From: Aeromicrobium sp. 9AM
GTDB taxonomy: Bacteria; Actinomycetota; Actinomycetes; Propionibacteriales; Nocardioidaceae
Reading direction: 5' to 3'
Assembly: GCF_902506105.1 (NCBI RefSeq)
Contig: NZ_LR733303.1
Span: 992,001 to 1,056,000, forward strand
DNA length: 64,000 nt
This document shows, piece after piece, positions 14,336 through 22,200 of this stretch. Numbering within the stretch: position 1 is the first letter of the stretch; each line of letters opens with the position of its first letter. The position numbers were made by a program, and so were the translations under genes. The notes beneath the pieces were generated by a model that was given only the letters and a program-made list of their open reading frames with translations, made no database searches and had not been told where the DNA came from.

Positions 14336-15547
14336 ATGCACCTCGTACGACGATCTCGGGTGGCCCTTGCGGTCATCATCTCGACGCTTGCGCTCGCCAC
14401 ATCGGCCTGCAGCGGCGGCAAGCAGGACGACGCCGTCAACGTGTCATCCTCGGACGAGCCGGCCGGCCAGCTCACCGGGCCGCGACTCGCGATGACGTAC
14501 GACGGGGGAGTCCGCGTCCTCGAGCGCGACACGCTCAAGACGGTCGCCGACTTCCCCATGACCGGCTACCTGCGGGTCAACCGGGCCGGCGACGAGCGGC
14601 ATGTCCTCGTGTCGACCGAGACCCAGGGCTTCCGACTGCTCGACACCGCGGTCAAGGTCGAGTCGCACGGCGATCACTCGCACTACCTCCCCGACGGCAA
14701 GCCGGCCCTGGCCGGATCCTTCGAGGCGCAGGAGCCCGGGCACGTCACGATCCACGACGGCAAGACGGTGCTGTGGAGCGACGGGACCGGCACGGCGCAG
14801 ATCCTCGACTCGGCCAGGCCGACCAAGGTCGTCGGCACCTACAAGGCGGCCAGCCCGCACCACGGCGTTGCGGTGCAGCTGGACGACGGGCTGCTGGTCA
14901 CGGACGGCACGGCCGACCAGCGCACCGGAGCCAAGGTCATACGGCTCGGCAAGGAGGTCGCCAGCACGAAGGACTGCCCCGGCGTCCACGGCGAGGCGAC
15001 GGCCGGCAACGGTGTGGCGGTGATCGGCTGCGAGAACGGCGTCGAGCTCTACGAGACCGGCAGGTTCACCAAGCTCGACAGCCCCGACGCGTACGGGCGC
15101 ATCGGCAACCAGGCCGGGTCGCCGTCGTCCCCGATCGTGCTGGGTGACTACAAGGTCGACAAGGATGCCGTGCTCGAGCGTCCTGAGCGCATCACGCTGA
15201 TCAACACGGAGACCAAGGAGCTCAAGCTCGTCGACCTGGGCACGAGCTACTCGTTCCGCTCGCTGGGGCGTGGCGCCGCGGGCGAGGCGATCATCCTCGG
15301 CACCGATGGCGCGATGCACGTGCTCGACGCGAAGGACGGCAGCACGCTTTCGACGATCAAGGTCGTCAAGCCGTGGTCCGAGCCCGTCGACTGGATGCAG
15401 CCGCGGCCGACGCTGCACGTCAGCGGTGACACGGCGTGGGTGACCGAGCCCGCCATCTCGACGGTGCACGTCGTCGACATCCCGTCGGGCAAGGTCGTCA
15501 AGAGCGTGAGGCTCGACGTCGTGCCAGACGAGATCACCTCGAGCTGA
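14336..15547 (+). CDS. aztD: AztD-like periplasmic zinc metallochaperone (lipoprotein)
   Basis: Protein of 403 residues with a signal peptide ending in the lipobox TSAC (Cys near residue 23), then a repeat-rich beta-propeller-like body. Potential zinc-binding clusters are GDHSHY (about residues 117-122), ASPHHGV and CPGVHGE. These traits fit AztD, the zinc chaperone that hands zinc to the binding protein of AztABC importers. The upstream Fur/Zur-type box supports a zinc role. The importer genes are absent here, so the protein would have to work with a transporter encoded elsewhere. Family assignment is from remembered features, not a search. Confidence 0.68.
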   Translation: MHLVRRSRVALAVIISTLALATSACSGGKQDDAVNVSSSDEPAGQLTGPRLAMTYDGGVRVLERDTLKTVADFPMTGYLRVNRAGDERHVLVSTETQGFRLLDTAVKVESHGDHSHYLPDGKPALAGSFEAQEPGHVTIHDGKTVLWSDGTGTAQILDSARPTKVVGTYKAASPHHGVAVQLDDGLLVTDGTADQRTGAKVIRLGKEVASTKDCPGVHGEATAGNGVAVIGCENGVELYETGRFTKLDSPDAYGRIGNQAGSPSSPIVLGDYKVDKDAVLERPERITLINTETKELKLVDLGTSYSFRSLGRGAAGEAIILGTDGAMHVLDAKDGSTLSTIKVVKPWSEPVDWMQPRPTLHVSGDTAWVTEPAISTVHVVDIPSGKVVKSVRLDVVPDEITSS

Positions 15548-15585
15548 GTCTGCGGTGGCCGGGGCGCCGTCCTCGGCCGCCGGGC

Positions 15586-16155
15586 TCACTCGACCTGTTC
15601 GCGGAGGCGCACCAACAGGTCACGAGCCTCGTCGTACGCGTCCCGGGGGAGTCCGAGCTCTCGTCGTGCGCGCCAACGACCGTCTAGCAACGACATCGGC
15701 AGCGCTTCAAGATCGTCCTCGGGATCGAGGTCGCGCAGAGGAATCGTGAACCACCGCATCGCCTCACGGAACCTCCCGGCTTCTTCGAGGGACTCCCCAA
15801 CCCATTGATGCTCGGTGTTCCTGAGGCCTTGAAGCCGAGTGATGGACAGCAGCTCAGCGAGGAGATTCTGCACGCGATCGTCGTCTCCGGCGGCCAGCTC
15901 GACCATCAACAGGCCACAACGCGGTTCGAGCTCGGTCGGTCCACCGTCGGCTATCGCGTCTAGGTAAGCGATGCGCGCGGCGTCCAGCTCGCCGTTCATT
16001 TCCAGCTCGGCCGCAAGGGAGGTCAGGAACTCGGCGCGCCCGTGCTCGCCGATCTCAAGTTCGGATGCTCGCGCACGAAATGCGGCAATTCGCCCGACAA
16101 GACCCATTGACTCGTGAATCTCGTCGATCTCGTTGATCGCGTCGCTGAAATCCAT
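15586..16155 (-). CDS. Hypothetical protein, TPR-like helical repeats
   Basis: 189 residues, acidic, with helical pairs in tetratricopeptide style (for example RAEFLTSLAAELEMNGELDAARIAYLDAI and WVGESLEEAGRFREAMRWF). No catalytic motif, signal peptide or membrane segment is visible. It is convergent with the AztD-like gene, 38 bp apart, and followed upstream by the FHA-like gene on the same strand. I do not recognise a function; protein-protein contact is a reasonable guess. Confidence 0.6.
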   Translation of the reverse strand: MDFSDAINEIDEIHESMGLVGRIAAFRARASELEIGEHGRAEFLTSLAAELEMNGELDAARIAYLDAIADGGPTELEPRCGLLMVELAAGDDDRVQNLLAELLSITRLQGLRNTEHQWVGESLEEAGRFREAMRWFTIPLRDLDPEDDLEALPMSLLDGRWRARRELGLPRDAYDEARDLLVRLREQVE

Positions 16156-16182
16156 GCACCGAGTGTGCCATCGAGCGTGGGC

Positions 16183-16923
16183 TCAGGCGTCGATGCCCAC
16201 GGCCCGCAACCTCGCGCGGATGTCGTCGAGCAGGCGGGCCGGGAACTCCGACGTACGCCGGCACCGCTCGACGAGGTAGACGATCTTGTTGAGCCGCGGC
16301 CCCGGCATCTCGAGCCCTCGGGACGCAAGCGCCGGGCGGAGCATGTTGCGGTCGAAGGCGCCGTCGCTGGCGATCTCGGTGCCGCGCCACGCGGCGAAGG
16401 CCCGTTTGAGGTCGCCGTGCGCGACCACGCCGTGCTCCGGCGAGAGGGCGACCGCTATCGCCGCCACGAGCCAGGCGTCGTCGTGCTGCAGGGCGTCGAC
16501 GCCCAGCTGCACCGTGCCCGAGTCCATCAGTTGCGCCTCCGGCAGGTCGAACTCCACGACCGCGGTGAACGTCAGGTCGGGATAGCGAAGCTCGATGCGG
16601 GTGCCGCTGTGGGTCAGCGAGATCTTCTGCCCCGGTGCGGGCGTGGTCGCCTCGCCCGACGGTGCGGTGAGCTCGACGATCGCACCGTTGGCGCGCTGCC
16701 CTCGATGCACGACGGGATGCGCCGCGGTCGCTGAGATCACCAGCGCCGGGTCGCTGACGTAGGGGAGGCGCACGAAGACGTACGCCGACCCGGCGATCTG
16801 CTCGGCGACGAGGGGCTGCTGCTCGGGCAGGTTCATCCGCCGGGCGAGCACGAACGCCGAACCGGGCTCGATCGCCGCCTCGCCCGAGTGCTGCTCGCCG
16901 GCTGACCAGGCGATGTGCAGCAC
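16183..16923 (-). CDS. Hypothetical FHA-like protein
   Basis: 246 residues from GTG 16923, chosen because GAAGGAG lies 5 nt upstream; longer frames run into the divergent gene. Residues about 1-125 look like a degenerate FHA domain (LARR near 28, SDPALVISATAAHPVVH and NGAIVEL later), lacking a clean G-R...S-x-x-H pattern. Residues 140-246 are helical and charged, with RLNKIVYLVERCRRTSE. It is divergent, 70 bp away, from a membrane FHA protein and the kinase after it, which suggests a phospho-signalling partner. The domain call is tentative. Confidence 0.55.
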   Translation of the reverse strand: MLHIAWSAGEQHSGEAAIEPGSAFVLARRMNLPEQQPLVAEQIAGSAYVFVRLPYVSDPALVISATAAHPVVHRGQRANGAIVELTAPSGEATTPAPGQKISLTHSGTRIELRYPDLTFTAVVEFDLPEAQLMDSGTVQLGVDALQHDDAWLVAAIAVALSPEHGVVAHGDLKRAFAAWRGTEIASDGAFDRNMLRPALASRGLEMPGPRLNKIVYLVERCRRTSEFPARLLDDIRARLRAVGIDA

Positions 16924-16993
16924 CGGTGCTCCTTCGTGGAATGCGTTCCGCCGCGGCTCGACCTCAGCCCCGGATGACCCCCACGATGATGCC

Positions 16994-17992
16994 ATGTATG
17001 GAACTGTCTCGGGGCTCGCCTCCAACCTGTTGATCCTCGTCATCTTCGTCGCCGTCGTGTGGGTCGGGCTGCGGATCGCGCAGAGCATCTTCGGCGTCAG
17101 TTCCAAACGCGCGGCCGCCGCCGAGGTCGGGGCCAAGCTCGTGTCCTACCCGACCGGGTCCGCCGCGGTGCTGCGCCGTCGGTTCGTCCGCGCGCTGACC
17201 GCGCAGCACGTCGTGATGCCCAGCGGTGAGCGGCTCGCGTTCGCGGAGCTCACGGTTCGGGTGGCACCGGAGGACCTGGAGCGGCTCGACCCCGACGGCG
17301 ACCTGGAGCGGCTCGGTGACGACGGGGCTCAGCTCTACGTCGCACACGCTGAGCGGGCCGGCTGGGCGGTGCCGCCTGAGGTCACGGTGATCGTGGAGGT
17401 GGACCCAGGGCTGCGGTCGGGCTGGATCCCGCCGGCGCGAGGCAGCGGCCGCGCGGACCCGGCCAGGCGTGTCCCCGAACGTACGGGACTGGGGTGGGAG
17501 GACGTGGCGGATGGACCGGATGACGTGGTTTCGAGACGTTCCTCGTTCCTCGTCGCTCCTCAACCACCGAGTGGCGCCGTTCCTCAACCGCCCGCGCCCG
17601 ACCCGGCGGCGACGATGAACTTCCCGGCGCTCGTTCCCGATCTCGAGGACACCGCGCCGACCATGAACGTCGCGAGTGCGCTGCGCCTCGAGCGCGGCGG
17701 GCGTACGGCCTCGGTCCCGATCGACGGCGCCGTGCTGGGCCGGCTGCCGGAGAGCCCCATGCGGTTCGAGGAGCCCCAGGTGTCCTACCGCCACGCTGCG
17801 ATCCGCCTGCACGGCACCCGGTGGGAGGTGAAGGACCTCGGCAGCACCAACGGCACCACGGTCGACGGCCAGCGCATCGACGACTGGACCGCGCTGCGTC
17901 CCGGATCGGTCATCGCGCTCGCCGGGGTCAGCGTCGTGGCGGCGATGGACACGGCGGGAACCGTGCATCTGCAGGGATTGACGAGTCACTAG
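16994..17992 (+). CDS. Membrane-anchored FHA-domain protein with DUF3662-like region
   Basis: 332 residues. One N-terminal membrane helix (about 8-28) precedes a DUF3662-like region (56-140; LRRRFVRALTAQHVVMPSGERLAF-type), a Pro-rich linker and a C-terminal FHA domain with G249-R250, S264-x-x-H267 and N286-G287, all key phosphothreonine-binding residues. Two TMN motifs (208-210, 223-225) just before the FHA domain are candidate phospho-acceptors. In actinobacteria FhaA (DUF3662 plus FHA) and FhaB (TM plus FHA) are usually separate; this protein combines the traits. The kinase gene follows 70 bp downstream. Linker residues 178-192 come from a repeat-like DNA segment. Confidence 0.78.
   Translation: MYGTVSGLASNLLILVIFVAVVWVGLRIAQSIFGVSSKRAAAAEVGAKLVSYPTGSAAVLRRRFVRALTAQHVVMPSGERLAFAELTVRVAPEDLERLDPDGDLERLGDDGAQLYVAHAERAGWAVPPEVTVIVEVDPGLRSGWIPPARGSGRADPARRVPERTGLGWEDVADGPDDVVSRRSSFLVAPQPPSGAVPQPPAPDPAATMNFPALVPDLEDTAPTMNVASALRLERGGRTASVPIDGAVLGRLPESPMRFEEPQVSYRHAAIRLHGTRWEVKDLGSTNGTTVDGQRIDDWTALRPGSVIALAGVSVVAAMDTAGTVHLQGLTSH
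17526..17570. repeat. Repeat-like segment inside the FHA linker
   Basis: The segment begins TGGTTTCGAGACG and ends CTCCTCAACCACCGA, with TGGTT/AACCA as inverted ends and a CTCGTTCCTCG core like the dispersed repeats at 26.6 and 51.8 kb. It is read in frame as linker residues 178-192. Only one copy of this exact form was seen here, so repeat status is inferred. Confidence 0.4.
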
Positions 17993-18062
17993 GGACAATG
18001 GAGCTGACCGACGTACCGTCGAGGTGAGCGTGTTGCCGATGTGGAGCAGGAGGATCAGCCCG

Positions 18063-19583
18063 ATGCCAGATCCTCTTGCGACCCCGGCGACCCCGCCCAG
18101 CACCGTACCGGTCGAGCAGCGCTTCGAGCTGCTGGGCCGCATCGGTGCGGGCAACCACGGGGTCGTGTTCCGGGCCCGGGACAGCCAGCTGCAGCGCGAG
18201 GTCGCGATCAAGCGGTTCTCGCACTTCCTCGCCGACGATCCACGCGCGATGCGCCGCATCACCCGGGAGGTGGCGGCGCTGGCACGGGTGTCGCACCCGA
18301 ACGTCGTGACGGTGCACGACCTCGTGCACATGCCGGATGGCGACGGCGAGGTCACGCCGCACCTGGTGATGGAGCTCGTCGAGGGCACCTCGCTGCGTGA
18401 CCTGCTGGCCACGCGCGGCCCGAGCCTGCGCTCGGTCACCGCGGTGCGCGGAGTGCTCGAAGGACTCGCCGCGTGCCACCAGGCCGGCATCCTGCACCTC
18501 GACATCAAGCCCGCCAACATCCTGGTGACGACGCGCGGGGGCATCAAGATCGTCGACTTCGGCATCGCGCGAGCGGCTTCCGACACCACCGCGACGGTGG
18601 CCGGCACTCCGCACTACATGGCGCCGGAGCAGTTCGACGGCAGGGCCGACGAACGCAGCGACATCTACTCCGTCGGCTGCCTGTTGTACGAGTGCCTGAC
18701 CGGCAAGCCGCCGTTCGAGGGCACCATGGCCGCCCAGGTCATGGCCCACCGCAACCGGCCGCGCCCCGATCCGCGCCAGCTGGCGCCGGTGAGTGCGTCG
18801 CTGGCGGCGGTCGTCATGCGGGCGATGGCGATAGAACCCACACAGCGCTACCAGAGCGTCGCCGAGATGCTCGCGGCCCTGGCGGCGGCCGACCTGAGTC
18901 CGGCAGAGGTCCTTCCGACGGCCCCGCAGAGCGATGTCCTTTCGTCAGGCTCAAGGGGCGACGACCCGAGGATCGGGGCCGTGGCGCCCGGCGGGCCGGT
19001 CGTCACGCGCTGGAGCAGGCTCAAGACGTACGCCGTCGGGTGGGCGCTGAGCGCGTTCATCGTGGCGCTCCTGCCCGGCCTCGTGTGGCTGAGCACCGCG
19101 TTCGTCTCCGACGACTACCGGCCGCACGCGATGCGTGAGTCCAGCTCGTTCGGCTGGTGGCTGCTCGCGGTCGCGATCGCCGGCGTCTTCCTGCTGACAC
19201 GCAGGCAGGGCTTCCTCGCGTTGATCGGCGGGCCGGCCGTGGGGCAACCCGCACCGCCACGCGTGGTCGACCGGTCGATGCGGAGTGGACTCGGACTCGC
19301 GGCGGGAGCGGCAGCGCGCGGTTCGTTGCCGATGCTGTTCCCGTGGTACGTCGTGCTGGTCGCCGGGTTCGCCAAGGCGACCGACGTCGCGTGGCCGGAC
19401 GACGTGTTCGGCACGACCTGGGGCCTGGCGTGGGTCCTGATGCCCGCCGCCGCGATGCTGCTCGTCATTCGCGGGATCTCGCGGCTCAGGCTCCGGTTCG
19501 GCTCGTTGCTGATGGCCATGATGCACCTGACCGGGGCAGGCCTCGCCGCGGTGCTCTTCGTGGCATACCCCCTCGCGCTCTGA
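18063..19583 (+). CDS. Serine/threonine protein kinase with multi-pass membrane domain
   Basis: 506 residues from ATG 18063, chosen over GTG 18024 because AGGAGG stands 9 nt upstream. Kinase domain at about 20-275: GRIGAGNHG loop, K50, E69, catalytic loop HLDIKPANI (D147; Leu replaces the usual Arg of HRD), DFG 165-167, APE 187-189. The C-terminal half has four or more hydrophobic segments (about 321-345, 363-378 and several after 410) instead of the single helix and PASTA repeats of PknB. It probably phosphorylates the upstream FHA protein. No phosphatase gene is nearby. The ligand or sensing role of the membrane part is unknown. Confidence 0.85.
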   Translation: MPDPLATPATPPSTVPVEQRFELLGRIGAGNHGVVFRARDSQLQREVAIKRFSHFLADDPRAMRRITREVAALARVSHPNVVTVHDLVHMPDGDGEVTPHLVMELVEGTSLRDLLATRGPSLRSVTAVRGVLEGLAACHQAGILHLDIKPANILVTTRGGIKIVDFGIARAASDTTATVAGTPHYMAPEQFDGRADERSDIYSVGCLLYECLTGKPPFEGTMAAQVMAHRNRPRPDPRQLAPVSASLAAVVMRAMAIEPTQRYQSVAEMLAALAAADLSPAEVLPTAPQSDVLSSGSRGDDPRIGAVAPGGPVVTRWSRLKTYAVGWALSAFIVALLPGLVWLSTAFVSDDYRPHAMRESSSFGWWLLAVAIAGVFLLTRRQGFLALIGGPAVGQPAPPRVVDRSMRSGLGLAAGAAARGSLPMLFPWYVVLVAGFAKATDVAWPDDVFGTTWGLAWVLMPAAAMLLVIRGISRLRLRFGSLLMAMMHLTGAGLAAVLFVAYPLAL

Positions 19584-19673
19584 GCCCTGTCGGCATGCAT
19601 CGGCTGTGCGTGGCTGGGTAGACATGTCCTGCGGCGCACCCGTCGCACCAAGCAACACGGAAAGAGGACTCTC

Positions 19674-19943
19674 ATGGAAATCATCGGTCTGATCGTGGCG
19701 GGCATCATCATCGGCCTGCTCGGCAAGTTCATCGCTCCCGGCGACAAGGACAACATCCCGATCTGGCTCACGATCGTGTGCGGCGTCGGAGGGGTCCTGA
19801 TCGGCCGGTTCATCTATGGCGCATTCGGTGGAGACGGCAGCGACGGCGTCGACTGGGTCCGCTGGCTCGTCGCGATCGTCACCGCTGCGGTGCTCGTCAT
19901 CGTCGCGTCGACCGTGACCGGACGCAGCAAGACCCGCGTCTAG
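19674..19943 (+). CDS. GlsB/YeaQ/YmgE family stress-response membrane protein
   Basis: 89 residues, three hydrophobic segments with the family pattern IIGLIVAGIIIGLLGKFIAPG at the N-terminus and a Gly-rich second segment. These small transglycosylase-associated proteins are abundant, often stress-induced, and of unclear function. AGAGG lies 7 nt before the ATG. A strong terminator follows 15 bp after the stop, so it is a monocistronic unit. Confidence 0.8.
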   Translation: MEIIGLIVAGIIIGLLGKFIAPGDKDNIPIWLTIVCGVGGVLIGRFIYGAFGGDGSDGVDWVRWLVAIVTAAVLVIVASTVTGRSKTRV

Positions 19944-19958
19944 ACAGCACGGACACCA

Positions 19959-19990
19959 GGGACCCCGGCCGGCTGGCCGGGGTCCCTTTC
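19959..19990 (+). terminator. Rho-independent terminator
   Basis: GGGACCCCGGCC pairs perfectly with GGCCGGGGTCCC around a GGCT loop, followed by TTTC. It terminates the GlsB-like gene. Confidence 0.85.
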
Positions 19991-20027
19991 GTCGCATACG
20001 AGAGCGGTCGCTGGGTATGCCCCGGGC

Positions 20028-20255
20028 ATGAGCAAGCTGATGACCGCGGGGGTCTTCGCGACGGGGTATGTGCTGGGTGCGAGGGCGGGACGCGAACGGT
20101 ACGAGGAGATTCGACGGGCGTGGGAGAGGATCACCAACCACCCGCGGATCAAGGAGATCGTGGTGCGGGTCGAGGACCGGGCGATGAACGCCTACAACGA
20201 CACCACTCCGTCCGACAACGGCGCGCACCCGGCCAACCGGACCAAACTCGCCTGA
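20028..20255 (+). CDS. Small hypothetical protein (YtxH-like)
   Basis: 75 residues. A short N-terminal hydrophobic stretch with FATGYVLGARAGRERYEEI (9-27) is typical of small actinobacterial proteins with a membrane-proximal glycine-rich helix followed by a charged helix. No enzyme motif is present. It lies between a terminator and the histidine phosphatase gene. Function unknown; the coding call rests on the conserved-looking GARAGRERYEEIRR block and good codon use. Confidence 0.6.
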   Translation: MSKLMTAGVFATGYVLGARAGRERYEEIRRAWERITNHPRIKEIVVRVEDRAMNAYNDTTPSDNGAHPANRTKLA

Positions 20256-20303
20256 CCGGCGTGGCGCCCGCCTAGACTGAGCAGCGCCACCGACAGGGAG
20301 ACC

Positions 20304-21560
20304 ATGCTCAAGATCATCAGCATCATCGTCTCCCTGCTGGCTGCCCTGATCGGCCCCGCCGAGGCCGACATCGTCAGCGACAACCACGCGTACGCCAACC
20401 AGACGCCGTACGGCGACCCGGCGAGCACGTCGATCAAGGCGCCGCCGCCGGGCTACCAGCTGGTGTTCCTCGAGAACGTGGGACGCCACGGTTCACGCAG
20501 CCAGACGACCAACGACGGCGAGCAGCGCGCGTACGCCGTGTGGAAGTCCGCCTCCGGCAAGGGACAGCTGACCACCGCCGGCAAGCAGTTCGACGACGAC
20601 CTCAAGGCGTTCCAGAAGGCGGAGTCGGCGATCGGATACGGCAAGCTCAGCGCCCTCGGCAAGGCGCAATGGGCCGGGATCGGCCGGCGTACGGCGGCCA
20701 ACTACCACGACTTCCTCACCCAGGCCGCGACCACCGGCGACGACATCGCGTTCCGGACGACGAGTGTCACCCGCACCAAGCAGAGCGCCGCGGCGCTGCT
20801 CAGGGCGCTCGACACCGCGGTCCCCGGTCTCGACCTCAAGCCGGCATCGGTCGACGACCGGATGCGCATCACCGACGGCTCGACCAGCGCGGGCCGGGCG
20901 GGGATCGCCAGTGTGCTGCGTCGGTCCGACGTACGCACAGCGGCGCGGCACGTGCTGCGCCGGCTCTACACCGCGAAGTTCGTCGACAGCCTCAGCGATC
21001 CTGTCGGCAAGGCGCTCGACATCTACGGGCTCTATGCGATCGCGCCGAGCATGCGGACCGAGACGCCGGTGACGTTCAGCCGCTACGTCCCGGTCGCCGA
21101 CGCACACCTGCTGGGCTTCGCCAAGGACGCGCAGAACTTCTACCGCTACGGTCCCGGCGTCAAGGGGCAGACCGGCTCCTACCGGCAGGCGCAGCCCGTG
21201 CTCGACGACTTCTTCGCCCAGCTCGACAAGCGCCTCAAGGGCGGACACACGGCGGCCGTTTTCCGGCTCGCGCACGGCGAGACCACGATGCCGTTCGCCG
21301 CTCTGAGCAAGATGCCGGGCAGCACCAAGCAGGCCACGACCGGCACCCCCTACTCGTACGGCAACAACCCCTGGCGCGGCTATGTCGCGGGGCGCATGGC
21401 GGGCAACATCGAGTGGGCCGCCTATCGCAACTCGACGGGCGCCGTGCTGGTGACGGTCCGCTACAACGAGCAGCCGGTCAAGCTGCACAGCTCATGCGCC
21501 CAGTCGACCGTGGCCCCGTACTTCTACCGCGTCTCCGCGCTCAAGAAGTGCATGTCCTGA
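20304..21560 (+). CDS. Secreted histidine-type phosphatase (MINPP/phytase-like)
   Basis: 418 residues with a signal peptide (about 1-21). The histidine-phosphatase nucleophile motif RHGSR is at 61-65, with Ser-Gln where a Pro often follows. The distal catalytic motif is HGE (324-326) in AHGETTMPF, not the usual HAE/HD of branch-2 phosphatases. Size and layout fit multiple inositol polyphosphate phosphatases, which act on phytate-type substrates outside the cytoplasm. A beta-propeller phytase gene lies 4 kb away. Substrate is inferred. Confidence 0.72.
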   Translation: MLKIISIIVSLLAALIGPAEADIVSDNHAYANQTPYGDPASTSIKAPPPGYQLVFLENVGRHGSRSQTTNDGEQRAYAVWKSASGKGQLTTAGKQFDDDLKAFQKAESAIGYGKLSALGKAQWAGIGRRTAANYHDFLTQAATTGDDIAFRTTSVTRTKQSAAALLRALDTAVPGLDLKPASVDDRMRITDGSTSAGRAGIASVLRRSDVRTAARHVLRRLYTAKFVDSLSDPVGKALDIYGLYAIAPSMRTETPVTFSRYVPVADAHLLGFAKDAQNFYRYGPGVKGQTGSYRQAQPVLDDFFAQLDKRLKGGHTAAVFRLAHGETTMPFAALSKMPGSTKQATTGTPYSYGNNPWRGYVAGRMAGNIEWAAYRNSTGAVLVTVRYNEQPVKLHSSCAQSTVAPYFYRVSALKKCMS

Positions 21561-21563
21561 GTC

Positions 21564-21896
21564 ATGACTGACGTGACGATCGACGAGCGGTTGGCGTACG
21601 CGATCGAGCATCGGCGGCAGCTCGAGATCAGGTATGTGCTCGGGCCGCAGTCGCGCGGGCTGCGCGTGGTGAACCCGCACGTGGTGTTCACGGCGTCGAA
21701 CGGTTCGCTGACGCTGCACGCTGTGCAAGTTGCGGGATTCTCGTCGACGGGACTGACCGAACCTGCGTGGCGGTCGTTCGACCTGTCGCGCGTGTGGGTC
21801 ACCAAGCTGCTCGACAGCACCTTCGCGATCGACGACGAGCTCAATCTCGGCAACGACGAGCTCTACGCCGAGATCCACCTGGCCGTGCGGCAATAA
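21564..21896 (+). CDS. Stand-alone WYL-domain-like protein
   Basis: 110 residues that seem to be little more than a WYL-type ligand-binding domain: IRYVLGPQSRGLRVVNPHVVF, a central LHAVQVAGFSS strand and WRSFDLSRVWVTKLLDS, which mirrors the arginine-rich FRLDRI-type strand of WYL regulators. There is no HTH. It starts 4 bp after the phosphatase stop, so it may be co-transcribed. A solo WYL domain could sense a ligand or nucleic acid for another protein. Identification is by pattern only. Confidence 0.6.
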   Translation: MTDVTIDERLAYAIEHRRQLEIRYVLGPQSRGLRVVNPHVVFTASNGSLTLHAVQVAGFSSTGLTEPAWRSFDLSRVWVTKLLDSTFAIDDELNLGNDELYAEIHLAVRQ

Positions 21897-21909
21897 GCCA
21901 GAGCAACCG

Positions 21910-21930
21910 TTTGCATGCAATGCATGCAAA
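21910..21930. promoter_or_regulatory. Perfect 10-1-10 palindrome, toxin-antitoxin operator/promoter
   Basis: The arm TTTGCATGCA and its exact reverse complement flank a single A, 31 bp before the antitoxin start. A -35-like TTGCAT lies inside the left arm and a -10-like TAGTCT at 21935-21940 (18-bp spacing), so a bound complex would block RNA polymerase. This is the expected layout for autorepression by an antitoxin-toxin complex. Confidence 0.75.
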
Positions 21931-21960
21931 TGGTTAGTCTTGGGATCAGGAGGCGATCAC

Positions 21961-22200
21961 ATGAGCATGTTGACGGTGCGAGACCTCGACCCTGAAGTCA
22001 AGGCAAAGCTGCGCGCGCGAGCGGCACGTCAAGGGCGGTCGATGGAGGCTGAGGTGAGGCTGATCCTTGCGCGAGCCGTGGAGATCGACGAGGCGCGTCC
22101 CAGCATTGCCGACGTCTTCCTGGACGAGTTCTCACGCCATCCCGTCGAGCTCGAACTCCCCGAGCGCGGCGCGATGTCGCAGCGACCAGTCAATCTGTGA
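21961..22200 (+). CDS. fitA: FitA/VapB-type antitoxin (ribbon-helix-helix)
   Basis: 79 residues. The N-terminal SMLTVRDLDPEVKAKLRARAARQGRSMEAEVRLIL is a typical FitA-like RHH DNA-binding domain; the C-terminal part (PVELELPERG) would wrap the toxin. AGGAGG is 7 nt before the ATG. The GTG start of the PIN toxin overlaps its stop by 4 bp. It should repress its own promoter through the palindrome just upstream. Confidence 0.85.
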   Translation: MSMLTVRDLDPEVKAKLRARAARQGRSMEAEVRLILARAVEIDEARPSIADVFLDEFSRHPVELELPERGAMSQRPVNL

